Positions 25,040 through 34,167 of a stretch of 44,845 nt of DNA are shown in pieces. Position 1 is the first letter of the stretch. Every line of letters starts with the position of its first letter. The DNA is from Burkholderiales bacterium (GTDB lineage: Bacteria > Pseudomonadota > Gammaproteobacteria > Burkholderiales > Ga0077523): positions 1 to 44,845 of the forward strand of contig JAIEQG010000077.1 in NCBI GenBank assembly GCA_019747905.1, in the 5' to 3' direction. The position numbers and the translations under genes are program-made. Below the pieces are notes generated by a model, which searched no databases, had not been told where the DNA came from, and saw only the letters and a program-made list of their open reading frames with translations.

Positions 25040-26493
25040 GTCTGCCCATCGACATGCGTCGCTGGCTGGTCTGCTCTGCCGCGGCGCTGCTCGGTGGCTG
25101 CACGGTGGGCCCCGACTACGTGAAGCCGAAAGTCGCAGCGCCCGAAGCGTACCGGTTCGCCGAGGCCATGGCGGAGGACACCGCGAACACGGCCTGGTGG
25201 AAACAGTTCGACGATCCGGTGCTCGACGACCTGATCGCCGAGGCGCTGCGCAACAACAAGAACGTCCAGATCGCCGCGGCCAACGTCGAGCAGGCGGCCG
25301 CGGTGCTGACGCAGGTGCGCTCGCAGTTCTTCCCGCAGGTCAACTACAGCGGCAGCGTGACGCGCCAGCGAGCCGGCGAAGCCGGACAGAGTGCCGCCCT
25401 GCAGCGATTGATCGGCAACCCGTCGACCACCTACGAAGTGCTGGCCGGTGCCAGCTGGGAAATCGATCTGTGGGGGCGGATACGCCGCCAGAGCGAGGCC
25501 GCGCGCGCGAACATCCTCGCGACCGCGGAGGCGCGCCGCGGGGTGATCCTGTCGCTGGTGACCCAGGTGGCCAGCACCTACCTGCAGCTGCGCGGTCTCG
25601 ATGCCCAGTACGAGATCGCGAACCGCACGCTCGCGTCCTACGGTGCCACGGTCAAGCTGTTCGAACTCCAGCACAAGTACGGGCGCGTGTCGCAGGTCAA
25701 CGTCGAGCAGGCGCGCTCGAGCTACGAGACGGCGGCGGCGCAGCTGCCGCAGATCGCATCATCGATCGCGCGCACCGAGAACGGATTGTCGATCCTGCTC
25801 GGCCGCAACCCCGGACCGATCGCGCGCGGCAAATCGATCGATGCGCTCGTCTCGCCGTCCGTGCCCGCCGGCCTGCCATCGCAGTTGATCGAGCGGCGGC
25901 CCGACATCGCGCAGGCGGAGCAGAGCCTGATCTCCGCCAACGCACAGATCGGCGCCGCGAAGGCGCTGTACTTCCCGAACATTCCGCTGACGGCCGGCTT
26001 CGGCACCACCAGCCGCGACCTCGACAATCTGTTCAGCGGGCCCGCGCGCACCTGGAGTTTCGCCGGCAAGCTGACCGGTCCCATATTCACGGCGGGCAAC
26101 ATCAGCGGCCAGGTCGCGCAGGCCACGGCGGCCCAGAGGTCGAGCCTGCTCAACTACGAGGCGGTGATCCAGAATGCCTTCGCCGACGTCGACAACGCGC
26201 TGGTGAACCGCCGGACGCTGCTCGAACAGCAGGCGGCCCAGGAGCGACTGGTGAAGGCGTTGAGCGAATACGAACGGCTCGCGACCTTGCAGTACAAGGG
26301 CGGCTACACGCCTTACTCCACCGTGCTGCAGGCGCAGCAGTCGCTGTTTCCGCAGGAGCTCAGCCTCGCCCAGACGCGTGCGGCCGTTCACAACGCCTTG
26401 GTGGATCTCTACAAGGCGACGGGCGGGGGCTGGGTGCAGCTCGCCGAAGGCACTGCCGACGCCAAATCGCAGCAGCGTGTGACCACGCCGTAG
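25036..26493 (+). CDS. RND efflux outer-membrane factor, NodT family lipoprotein
   Basis: The 485-residue protein is the TolC-like channel of the tripartite pump. It has a lipoprotein signal ending LLGGC (Cys22), then TVGPDYVKP, the NodT-family start. The two OEP repeats include AWWKQFDDPVLDDLIAEAL, ASWEIDLWGRIRR, LPSQLIERRPDIAQAEQSL and AKALYFPNIPLTAGFG. The start overlaps the pump gene by four bases, so the two are translationally coupled. The reading frame is open far upstream inside the pump gene, but that is a high-GC artefact; ATG 25036 begins the signal peptide. Confidence 0.96.
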   Translation: MSLPIDMRRWLVCSAAALLGGCTVGPDYVKPKVAAPEAYRFAEAMAEDTANTAWWKQFDDPVLDDLIAEALRNNKNVQIAAANVEQAAAVLTQVRSQFFPQVNYSGSVTRQRAGEAGQSAALQRLIGNPSTTYEVLAGASWEIDLWGRIRRQSEAARANILATAEARRGVILSLVTQVASTYLQLRGLDAQYEIANRTLASYGATVKLFELQHKYGRVSQVNVEQARSSYETAAAQLPQIASSIARTENGLSILLGRNPGPIARGKSIDALVSPSVPAGLPSQLIERRPDIAQAEQSLISANAQIGAAKALYFPNIPLTAGFGTTSRDLDNLFSGPARTWSFAGKLTGPIFTAGNISGQVAQATAAQRSSLLNYEAVIQNAFADVDNALVNRRTLLEQQAAQERLVKALSEYERLATLQYKGGYTPYSTVLQAQQSLFPQELSLAQTRAAVHNALVDLYKATGGGWVQLAEGTADAKSQQRVTTP

Positions 26494-26979
26494 GAAAATA
26501 TAGTCTGTTGCCATCAGGTGACAGTCATGCCCGACGGGCCTCGACCGCCGCGGCTCGCTTCGTTGTACCCGCTTGTTTTGCCGCATAAACGCCCATCCCG
26601 CCCGCTGGCTGTGCGGGCGCTGGTGACCGGTCGCAGTCGAGTTGCCACCGGCATGAAGCTGTGCGATAAAACTTGTCACTTTCCCCCAAGCCTCAAGGGA
26701 ACGTTCGGACACCGCCGTGAAGCCACCCGAGGTTTCAGCCGTCCGGCCGGATGCGGTGCACCGCTCTGGCAGCGCACGACGTGAATGCGTCGCGATGGGG
26801 ACTTGCGCGTACTTGCGTCCCGGCAGAGGGCACCCGTCGACGACACGACGGGAATACAACGACGGCCGCCGCGGCTCGCGGGCGCAGCATTGCCTGCGCG
26901 CGGGTTCACGGTCTGCGCCGGCACATCGGCAGGGGAGGTAGTCGGAACGGTTCGTCGGTACCCACGGGAGGACAAGAAG
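26494..26979. other. 486-base non-coding gap before the cytochrome cluster
   Basis: No gene is supported here. The short frames have no homology that I recognise and no leader. It contains one plausible sigma-70 promoter (26642-26670) and ends with GGGAGGA, the ribosome binding site of the first cytochrome gene. No terminator hairpin is obvious after the efflux operon. Confidence 0.6.
26642..26670 (+). promoter_or_regulatory. Candidate sigma-70 promoter of cytochrome cluster
   Basis: TTGCCA (26642-26647), a 17-base spacer and GATAAA (26665-26670) fit the -35 and -10 elements moderately (5 of 6 and 4 of 6). It would leave a leader of about 300 bases before ATG 26980. Confidence 0.3.
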
Positions 26980-29529
26980 ATGATGAAGCGCTTCGTGGTG
27001 GTCGCGGTCGCTCTGGCCGGTACGGCCAGTGTCATGGCAGTGCTGGTTTCCGGTCAGGACATCGTGCCGGCACCGAAGCCGAAGCCGAAACCGGCCGCCG
27101 TTGCTCCTGCAGTGCCGCTGGCGCCCGCGTCCGGTCAGGCGTACTTCGACGATGCCGGCTTCCACCGGATCGCCGAGAGCGAGCAGCTGAGCGCCGAGGA
27201 ACGCGCGGGCCGCGAGATCTGGTACAAGGCGACCGCCGGCAACGATCGCTTCCACACTTACGTGTTCCAGCAGCGCGTCGGCGTGCTGGTCGACTGGTTC
27301 CGCGTGCTGCGCTCGGATCAGCGCGAGGGCCGCTTCAAGACCTGGGGCATCATGAACGACCCGGATTGCTGTACGCCGGGCGCGCCGAACTGTCCGGCCA
27401 GGAGCCTCGAGGAGACCTACGGCCTCGACTATTGCGCGGGCGATGACGAACTGCTCAAGTATGTCGGTCGCAGCGGCTACCGCGACCCGGCGTGCGACTT
27501 CAAGGACGCGCCGGTCGCGGCGAACGACCCGCACGGACCGAAGGACCAGCGCCAGTCGGCCTGCGATCTCAAGTTCGGCACCTCGACCGGGGCCCTGGGC
27601 TTTCGCAAGTTTCCCAATCCGCGCTTCGACCCGGAACGCTGGAAGGCGCTGAACGGCGGCAAGCTCGGCACCTGGGAGGGCTACAACCGCAAGCTCTCGG
27701 AGGACAAGGCGCGCTCCGATCGTGACCTGAGCCATCTGATGGACGGATCGGTCGAGCCGCCGTTCCTGATCGGCACCACCTGCGGCTCGTGCCACATCGC
27801 TTTCGATCCGCTCAATCCGCCGAAGGACCCGACTCATCCCAAGTGGGAGAACCTGAAGGGCGCGATCGGCAACCAGTATCTGCGCATCTCGCAGCTGCTC
27901 GTGTCCGGCATGCCGGTCAACAGCCTAGAGTGGCAGGTCTTCACGCACGCGCGTCCGGGGACTTCCGACACGTCGGCGATTCCGACCGACCAGGTGGACA
28001 ACCCGGGCAGCATGAACGCGATCATCAACACGCATCAGCGCCCGACCTTCGCCGACGAAGAGATCCTGAAGTGGCGCAAGACCAACGCCTGTGCCAAGGA
28101 CGCGAGTCCCGACAAGTGCTGGTGCGAGCCCGGTCGCGAGGGCAAGTGCTGGGCGAAATCCCTCGCCAAGGAGCGCGTGCACCACATCCTGAAGGGCGGC
28201 GAGGACAGCATCGGTGCACTGGAGGCGATCCAGCGCGTGTACTTCAACATCGGTTCGTGCTCGGAGCAATGCTGGCTGAACCACCTCACCGACCTGCGCC
28301 AGGTGGATCCGGCCATGCGCAACTTCGGCCAGACGCCTTTCGACATCGGCCAGTGCCGGCGCGACTGTTCGAACTTCCGCGCCATCGAGGACCGGTTGCC
28401 GGAGATCCTGGCGTTCCTGTCCTCCGGCGAGACCAACGCCACCGACCTGCACGTCGCACGGGCGGCGGAGCGCAAGGCCAAGAGTGCATCCGCGAAATAC
28501 GAGTACGACGATCTCGTCGCCGATCTCGACCGCGAGTTCGGCAAGGGTGCGGTCGCTCAGGGGCGCAAGGTCTTCGCCGAGAATTGCGCCCGCTGCCATT
28601 CGAGCTTGCCGGAATCCGAGGCCGGACCGTTCGCGAGCCGCGACTTTCGCGCGATCGATGCGAAGACCGGCCTGCGCGCCGACTGGATGGGCAACGACGC
28701 TTCCACGCCGGTGAGCGAGGTGGGCACGTTCCGCTGCCGGGCGCTGCACAGCAATCACATGGCCGGTCACATCTGGCAGGAGTACGGCTCGGAGACGCTG
28801 CGGGCGCGCAAGCCCGACCCGAACGTGAAGGAATCCGCCGACGGTGGACGCGGCTACTACCGCAACATCTCGCTCCTGTCGGTGTGGGCCCACGCGCCCT
28901 TCATGCACAACAACGCCATGGGGCCGGAGATCTGCGGCGGCACCGGTCCCGGCGTGACGGACTTCTATCGGCCGTCGTACGTGGACGCCTCCGGCAATCT
29001 GCTGCCGGCTGCGCAACAACCGGCGTGCTGGCCCTACGACCCGAGCGTGGAGGGCCGCTTCAAGCTGTACAAGGAATCGATGCGGCAACTGCTCAACCCC
29101 GACAAGCGCATTCCGAAGATCACCAAGCTCGATGAGGACATCATCCTGCCGGTGGGTCCGCGGTTGTGGGACGGCAAGGAAGAGAAGGAGCTGTTCGGCT
29201 TCACGCTCGTGGTGCCGAAGGGTGCCACCGCAGGCACGCTCGGCAACCTGCAGCACAAGCAGTTCGTGAATGACCTCATCCTGGCCAAGCTGCACCCGGA
29301 CCAGCTCGAGAAGAAGCGCGGCAAGGCCCAGGCTGACGAGATGAAGCAGGTGCTCGCGGAAATCCTCGCGGAGCCCTCGAAGATCGTCGAGACCGTGGGC
29401 AAGCGCAAGGAACTGCTCGCGGCCTACAGCTCCTGCACCGCGGTGGTGGAGAACGACGGCCACACCTTCGGGGAGAGTCTGTCCGAAGCCGACAAGAATG
29501 CCTTGATCGCGTTCCTCGCGACGCTCTGA
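26980..29529 (+). CDS. Large exported di-haem cytochrome c, peroxidase-like
   Basis: The 849-residue protein has an N-terminal signal peptide or anchor (MMKRFVVVAVALAGTASVMA) and a Pro/Lys-rich linker. Two haem c sites follow, CGSCH at 268-272 and CARCH at 536-540. Between them lies an unusual Cys-rich stretch with KTNACAKDASPDKCWCEPG and IGSCSEQCWLNH. After the second haem, LSVWAHAPFMHNNAMGP matches the APF/YxHN turn of di-haem peroxidase-like proteins. It is far larger than bacterial cytochrome c peroxidase (about 330). RoxA-type (di-haem oxygenase) or MauG-like activity is possible but not shown. GGGAGGA precedes ATG 26980. It is the first gene of a five-gene cluster. Confidence 0.85.
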   Translation: MMKRFVVVAVALAGTASVMAVLVSGQDIVPAPKPKPKPAAVAPAVPLAPASGQAYFDDAGFHRIAESEQLSAEERAGREIWYKATAGNDRFHTYVFQQRVGVLVDWFRVLRSDQREGRFKTWGIMNDPDCCTPGAPNCPARSLEETYGLDYCAGDDELLKYVGRSGYRDPACDFKDAPVAANDPHGPKDQRQSACDLKFGTSTGALGFRKFPNPRFDPERWKALNGGKLGTWEGYNRKLSEDKARSDRDLSHLMDGSVEPPFLIGTTCGSCHIAFDPLNPPKDPTHPKWENLKGAIGNQYLRISQLLVSGMPVNSLEWQVFTHARPGTSDTSAIPTDQVDNPGSMNAIINTHQRPTFADEEILKWRKTNACAKDASPDKCWCEPGREGKCWAKSLAKERVHHILKGGEDSIGALEAIQRVYFNIGSCSEQCWLNHLTDLRQVDPAMRNFGQTPFDIGQCRRDCSNFRAIEDRLPEILAFLSSGETNATDLHVARAAERKAKSASAKYEYDDLVADLDREFGKGAVAQGRKVFAENCARCHSSLPESEAGPFASRDFRAIDAKTGLRADWMGNDASTPVSEVGTFRCRALHSNHMAGHIWQEYGSETLRARKPDPNVKESADGGRGYYRNISLLSVWAHAPFMHNNAMGPEICGGTGPGVTDFYRPSYVDASGNLLPAAQQPACWPYDPSVEGRFKLYKESMRQLLNPDKRIPKITKLDEDIILPVGPRLWDGKEEKELFGFTLVVPKGATAGTLGNLQHKQFVNDLILAKLHPDQLEKKRGKAQADEMKQVLAEILAEPSKIVETVGKRKELLAAYSSCTAVVENDGHTFGESLSEADKNALIAFLATL

Positions 29530-29532
29530 AGG

Positions 29533-30408
29533 ATGACCGCCATGACGACGAACCGCCTGTTCCGCATCGCCGCCGTCCCGATGGTTGCATTGGTGCTCGG
29601 CGCCTGCGACCGTGCCCCGAGCGTGCCCTTCGCCCCCTACGGCGAAGGCTACGCCGCACGGCCGGATTTCGCGAAGGTCGAGCACGACTTCCCGCTCACG
29701 CCAGCCGACCTCGAGAAGATCACGCCGAAGAACATCGCCAAGCTCACGCAGGAGGAGGTCGACCAGATCTATGCGCGCCTGCCGGCGGGGCCGATCCCCG
29801 ATGGCGCCTTCGACGGCACGCTGTTCTTCCCGAAGGGCGTGTCCGGCGATCGCCGCCTCGCGGAGATCGTCGGGGGCTTGGGCGGCCTCGTCGTCAACCT
29901 CAAGGGTTTCAAGCTCGAGCTGATCGGCAAGACGCTCTGGAAGGGCAAGGTGTTCTATCGCGACGAGCGCGTGCTGCGCAATCGCATCGAGGATCTCTCG
30001 ATCCTGAAACCCATCATCGACGATCCGGACTCGCTCGAGAAGATCGTCGTCGACGGTCGCGACGCCTGGCTGCTGTTCCCGGCCAAGCTCTACTGCGGCC
30101 AGAGCCTGCTCGACAGCCGGCGCGAGTCGATCATCATCGACTACGCGTTCACCGACGAGATCGAGGGCTACAAGGAGCGTCCGGATTTCCTCGCCGGCCG
30201 GCGCGGCCTGCGCGTGCGCGACGAGATCCGGATGGTGCGCCCTGGTTTCTACCTGGGTCGTGCGTACGCCGATCGCGCGTTCCTGCTCAATTTCACCTTG
30301 TACAACGCGGCCATCGCGGAACGCGACGGACCTGCGTTCCTGAAGACCGGCCAGGCGCCGGAGGACTGCTGGAGCAGCACGTCGCGCGTGCTCACCGCAG
30401 CGAAATGA
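29533..30408 (+). CDS. Lipoprotein of unknown function in cytochrome cluster
   Basis: The 291-residue protein has a lipoprotein signal (FRIAAVPMVALVLGAC, Cys25 if ATG 29533 is used; ATG 29542 is an alternative). The mature part has no haem motif. It has a distinctive block, GKTLWKGKVFYRDERVLRN, then PAKLYCGQSLLDSRRES and MVRPGFYLGRAYADRAFLLN. I cannot name the family. It begins 3 bases after the first cytochrome gene, and its stop overlaps the next cytochrome start (ATGA), so it is tightly co-expressed. It is likely a membrane-attached periplasmic partner of the cytochromes. Confidence 0.8.
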   Translation: MTAMTTNRLFRIAAVPMVALVLGACDRAPSVPFAPYGEGYAARPDFAKVEHDFPLTPADLEKITPKNIAKLTQEEVDQIYARLPAGPIPDGAFDGTLFFPKGVSGDRRLAEIVGGLGGLVVNLKGFKLELIGKTLWKGKVFYRDERVLRNRIEDLSILKPIIDDPDSLEKIVVDGRDAWLLFPAKLYCGQSLLDSRRESIIIDYAFTDEIEGYKERPDFLAGRRGLRVRDEIRMVRPGFYLGRAYADRAFLLNFTLYNAAIAERDGPAFLKTGQAPEDCWSSTSRVLTAAK

Positions 30409-32552
30409 ACGCTGTCGTGCGGCGTCGGCTGACCGCCGCGCGCTGGCTCGGGGCCTGGCTGCGCCGCAGCGGCTTCGGGTTGCTCGCTGCAGCGGTGCCC
30501 TTGTGCGCGCTGGCACAAGTCACTGGCGATGCCGACCGCGCCACATGGATCGTCGACCCGAAGGAGCCCGGTCCGGACGCGCCGCCGGCAGGGCGCTCGT
30601 TGTTCGATCATCTGTTCACGGGCAAGGGCAGCTCCGGCCACCGGTTGCCGTTCCCTTTCGACCGCCTCCTGCAAGTCATCGAACAGCGGCTCGAACCGGG
30701 CTCGGCGTCGATCCGGACGGTGCTCATTCCGCTCGGACGTTCGCTGCAGCGCAGTGCCGCCGCGCCGGATTTCTTCCGGTTTCCGCGGGTCGTGGCCGCC
30801 GTGACCGGCGATCCGCGTGCGGGCACCGGCACGGACGCCGGCATGCTGCTCAAGGATCGCCTGTACATCGGCTACCAGGAGAAGGCCGCGGTGCTGGAGG
30901 TGATCAGCTACAACGAAGCCGCGGCGCGATTCGAGTTCCAGATCGTGAAGGACTACCGCGCGGGTGCCAGGCCGCACGTCACCTATGCGCGGCGCGCTGT
31001 CTGCGTGGCTTGTCACCAGAACGGTGCACCGCTGTTCGCACGGCCGTTGTGGGATGAGACCAACGCCAACGTGCAGATCGCCGACCAGTTGTCGGTCCAC
31101 GGGCGCGAGTACTACCGGATCTCCGTGCGCGCCGGTGTCGAGGCGCCCTACGCCATCGATACGGCCACCGACCGGGCGAACCTCTTTTCGGCGACTCAGC
31201 TCCTGTGGGAACGCGGTTGCGGTGAGCGCGACGCGGCCGCGCTGCGATGTCGCGCCGCGGCGTTGCAGCTTGCCCTGCGTTTCGTGCTGGGCGGTATGCA
31301 GGGCATCGACGTCACGAGCGCTGCATTCGCGAAGACCCTCGCCCCGACGCTCGCGGTTCAGGGCCGCCGTCTGTGGCCTGCCGGCCTCAAGGTACCGAAT
31401 CCTGACGTGCCCAATCGGATTCCGCTCTCGGCACCGACCGATCGCGACAATCCCGATGCCGTGGCCGCTGCGTTCGAGCCCCTGGTGCCGCGGCCGCCGC
31501 TCGACGTCTGGCCGGTCGAGGCGGATCACGGCCGGCGGCTCGCCGCCGGCCTCGCCGAGTTCATCGCTGTCACCGACGTGCGCCGCATCGATGCTCGCCT
31601 GCGCCGCGCGGATGCACGGCGGAGCGTCCACCGTGCCGACTGTACCGTGAGCGTTCGTCGCGATGCGACCCCGCCGCGCATCGGTTTTCGCTGCGGGTCG
31701 CCGGGCACCACGCGCCTTTCCGGCCGACTGTATCTGCAAGGCGGACGCGTGACCCACGGCGACCTCGATCGAATCGGCCTGGGCAGCGAACAGGATGCCG
31801 TCGGAATGGCCGTGGCGGGTGGTGCTGCACGCACGTGGCAGGCGCACTTCCGCGTTCAGCGCGGGACCGTCGAAGGGCGGACGGCACGCGGCGAGCGCAT
31901 CGAGTCGATCACGCTGCGCTGGTCCGGAACCGACGCTGGGCGCGGCTCAGCCGAAGTGGTCGTGCACGATGACATCACGCTGCTGGACGCAGCCGTGGAC
32001 CTGCTGGTTGAGAGCACGACAAGCGGCAAGACGGACGCACTGGCGCCGCTGCCGTTCCAGCGTGCCCGGATCATGCCGGCGTTATTCGAAGCCTTGGGGT
32101 TAGGCAAGCTCGAGTGGTGCTGTCTCGACGCGAGCGCCATGCCGGCGATCGTTCTCGAAGATGCCGGTGCTCCTGCACCCACCCAGCCTGTCGCCGGCGT
32201 CAGCGCGGGCATCCAGGACTTCCTGCGCTTCTGCGGTGCCTGCCATCGCAGTGCCGACGCATTTCCGCCCAACTGGCTTCAAGGGGATGCGCGCGAGATC
32301 GAAGCGCGGGTGCGGCAGTGCGCGCCGCGGATCGCCTTTCGCCTCGACATGTGGCGGATGGACGCAACGCAGCGCGCCAAGACGCCCATGCCGCCGGTGC
32401 ACGCATTGCCGATGCTGGGTCGTACCGAAACGCAATGGCGTGACGGCGACGAACTCGCGCGCCTCAGGGCGGCGATCAAGGCGCTCGGAGCCGCTGCTCC
32501 GGGCGGCAACTACGAAAAGCTGCAGCCATGTCTCGCTGGCCGCGGCGTGTGA
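30405..32552 (+). CDS. Exported di-haem cytochrome c, unusual architecture
   Basis: The 715-residue protein has an Arg-rich N-terminus and a hydrophobic signal ending ALAQ (about residue 38). It carries CVACH at 200-204 and CGACH at 610-614, about 400 residues apart. The second is close to the C-terminus, unlike the usual spacing in di-haem peroxidases. The middle (about 290-590) is beta-rich by appearance and has no motif that I recognise. KTPMPPVHALPM near residue 665 could offer a haem ligand. It overlaps the lipoprotein gene (ATGA) and is followed by two further cytochromes. Its function is unknown; electron transfer or oxidation in the periplasm is inferred. Confidence 0.8.
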   Translation: MNAVVRRRLTAARWLGAWLRRSGFGLLAAAVPLCALAQVTGDADRATWIVDPKEPGPDAPPAGRSLFDHLFTGKGSSGHRLPFPFDRLLQVIEQRLEPGSASIRTVLIPLGRSLQRSAAAPDFFRFPRVVAAVTGDPRAGTGTDAGMLLKDRLYIGYQEKAAVLEVISYNEAAARFEFQIVKDYRAGARPHVTYARRAVCVACHQNGAPLFARPLWDETNANVQIADQLSVHGREYYRISVRAGVEAPYAIDTATDRANLFSATQLLWERGCGERDAAALRCRAAALQLALRFVLGGMQGIDVTSAAFAKTLAPTLAVQGRRLWPAGLKVPNPDVPNRIPLSAPTDRDNPDAVAAAFEPLVPRPPLDVWPVEADHGRRLAAGLAEFIAVTDVRRIDARLRRADARRSVHRADCTVSVRRDATPPRIGFRCGSPGTTRLSGRLYLQGGRVTHGDLDRIGLGSEQDAVGMAVAGGAARTWQAHFRVQRGTVEGRTARGERIESITLRWSGTDAGRGSAEVVVHDDITLLDAAVDLLVESTTSGKTDALAPLPFQRARIMPALFEALGLGKLEWCCLDASAMPAIVLEDAGAPAPTQPVAGVSAGIQDFLRFCGACHRSADAFPPNWLQGDAREIEARVRQCAPRIAFRLDMWRMDATQRAKTPMPPVHALPMLGRTETQWRDGDELARLRAAIKALGAAAPGGNYEKLQPCLAGRGV

Positions 32553-32653
32553 CGGATCCACGATAGGCACCCGCCGCGAGTCGCGGCGCAATCCCGGTAC
32601 CGATCTTCGGCGCCGGTAGTCACGAGATGGGGCCGACCGGGAGGGCGGCGCGC

Positions 32654-34156
32654 ATGGACGAAGCGAAACACGCGTTCTGGTGGCAGCGGTTGCTGGCGGG
32701 ATGGTGCAGCCGCATCGTCGCGGTGGTGGTACTCGTCGTCATCGTGGCCGGGCTCTATCTCGCGAACCGGTTCCTCACCGACCGGCCGGTGGTCTACGAG
32801 GACATCGTCGAGCACTACAAGTACGGCTCCACCGGGGGCGAGCGCGAGTCCGGCTTCCCGTATCTCGTCTGGAAGGCCATGCCGGAACTGTGTGCAGCCC
32901 AGTTGCCGGGCAAGGGCTACCAGTCGGTCGGCATGCTGTTCGAGGGCGATCGCGACCTGCCGGTGGGGGTATCGAAGCGGCGCGTTACCGGCATCGATCG
33001 AGTGTTCCTGAATTGCGCTGTCTGCCACACCAGCACGGTGCGGGACCGACCCGATGCTGAACCGCGCCTGATCGTGGGGATGCCGGCCAACAACTTCAAC
33101 GTGCTCGCATTCCAGAACTTCTTCTTCCAGTGCGCGAAAAGCGATCGCTTCACGCCCGAGTACGTCATCGCAGCCATCGAAGGGCAGGGCACCAAGCTCG
33201 ACCTGATCGACCGCTATCTGGTCTATCCGCTGGCGGTCTACCTCATGCAGGACCGCATCCGCATGCTGTCGGCACGCTTCTCGTTCACCGAACGCCAGAA
33301 GCCGTGGGGGCCGGGCCGCGTGGACACGTTCAATTTCGCCAAGGCGATCTTCAATTTCCCTGGCGACAAGCTGGCGCCCGCGGAGCTGGCAGGCGTGTCC
33401 GATTTTCCGTCGATCTGGCTGCAACGGCCGCGCAAGGTGGCCGACATGCAGTTGCACTGGGACGGCAACAACCGCAAGGTGGAGGAGCGCAACCTGAGTG
33501 CGGCCTTCGGGACCGGCGCCACACCCCCGACGGTGGATCATCGCGCCATCGGCCGCGTTGAGGACTGGCTGCTCGATCTCGAACCGCCGGCGTGGCCGTA
33601 TCCGATCGACAAGGCGGCGGCCGAACGCGGCAAGGTCGTGTACGGCGAGTACTGCGCGACCTGCCATGGCCGCACCGGCCGCGACTTCAGCGGCAAGCTG
33701 GTCGGCAAGGTGACGCCGATCGCGAAGATCGGCACCGACCGTGGCCGCCTCGACTCCTACACGTACGAACTCGCGGTCAACCAGGGCCAGCTCTACGCCG
33801 GCTATGACCAGTACTGGTTCCGCAACTTCCGCAAGACCTACGGCTACGCGAACATGCCGCTCGACGGACTGTGGTTGCGCGCGCCGTATCTGCACAACGG
33901 CTCGGTGCCGACCCTGCGGGCCCTGCTCGAACCGGCGGCGCGCCGCCCGGTGCGGTTCTACCGTGGCTACGACGTGTACGACCCGGACGACGTGGGCTTC
34001 GTGTGGGACATCGGGTCCGAGAACGGCCGGCCTTTCCACCTGATCGATACCCGTGAGCCCGGCAACGGGAACGAGGGCCATGAAGGCCCGGCATATGGGA
34101 CGACCTTGTCCGCGGCCGACAAGGACGCGCTGATTGAATACTTGAAGACGTTCTAG
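32654..34156 (+). CDS. Membrane-anchored di-haem cytochrome c (first of a pair)
   Basis: The 500-residue protein has an N-terminal anchor (SRIVAVVVLVVIVAGLYLAN) and a periplasmic part with CAVCH at 121-125 and CATCH at 334-338. Motifs of the di-haem peroxidase-like fold are clear: YKYGSTGGERESGFPY, FPSIWLQRP, APYLHNGSVPTLRALLEP and RFYRGYDVYDPDDVGFV. ATG 32654 is chosen because GGGAGGG lies 8 bases upstream; ATG 32627 would add nine residues. The next gene encodes a clear paralogue. Cytochrome c peroxidase-like or RoxA-like function is inference. Confidence 0.88.
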   Translation: MDEAKHAFWWQRLLAGWCSRIVAVVVLVVIVAGLYLANRFLTDRPVVYEDIVEHYKYGSTGGERESGFPYLVWKAMPELCAAQLPGKGYQSVGMLFEGDRDLPVGVSKRRVTGIDRVFLNCAVCHTSTVRDRPDAEPRLIVGMPANNFNVLAFQNFFFQCAKSDRFTPEYVIAAIEGQGTKLDLIDRYLVYPLAVYLMQDRIRMLSARFSFTERQKPWGPGRVDTFNFAKAIFNFPGDKLAPAELAGVSDFPSIWLQRPRKVADMQLHWDGNNRKVEERNLSAAFGTGATPPTVDHRAIGRVEDWLLDLEPPAWPYPIDKAAAERGKVVYGEYCATCHGRTGRDFSGKLVGKVTPIAKIGTDRGRLDSYTYELAVNQGQLYAGYDQYWFRNFRKTYGYANMPLDGLWLRAPYLHNGSVPTLRALLEPAARRPVRFYRGYDVYDPDDVGFVWDIGSENGRPFHLIDTREPGNGNEGHEGPAYGTTLSAADKDALIEYLKTF

Positions 34157-34167
34157 GGAGACATGGG

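Noticed and set aside
27925..30516. 863-residue minus-strand frame opposite the cytochrome genes
   Set aside because: Antisense shadow; the plus-strand frames carry CxxCH motifs, signal peptides and ribosome sites.
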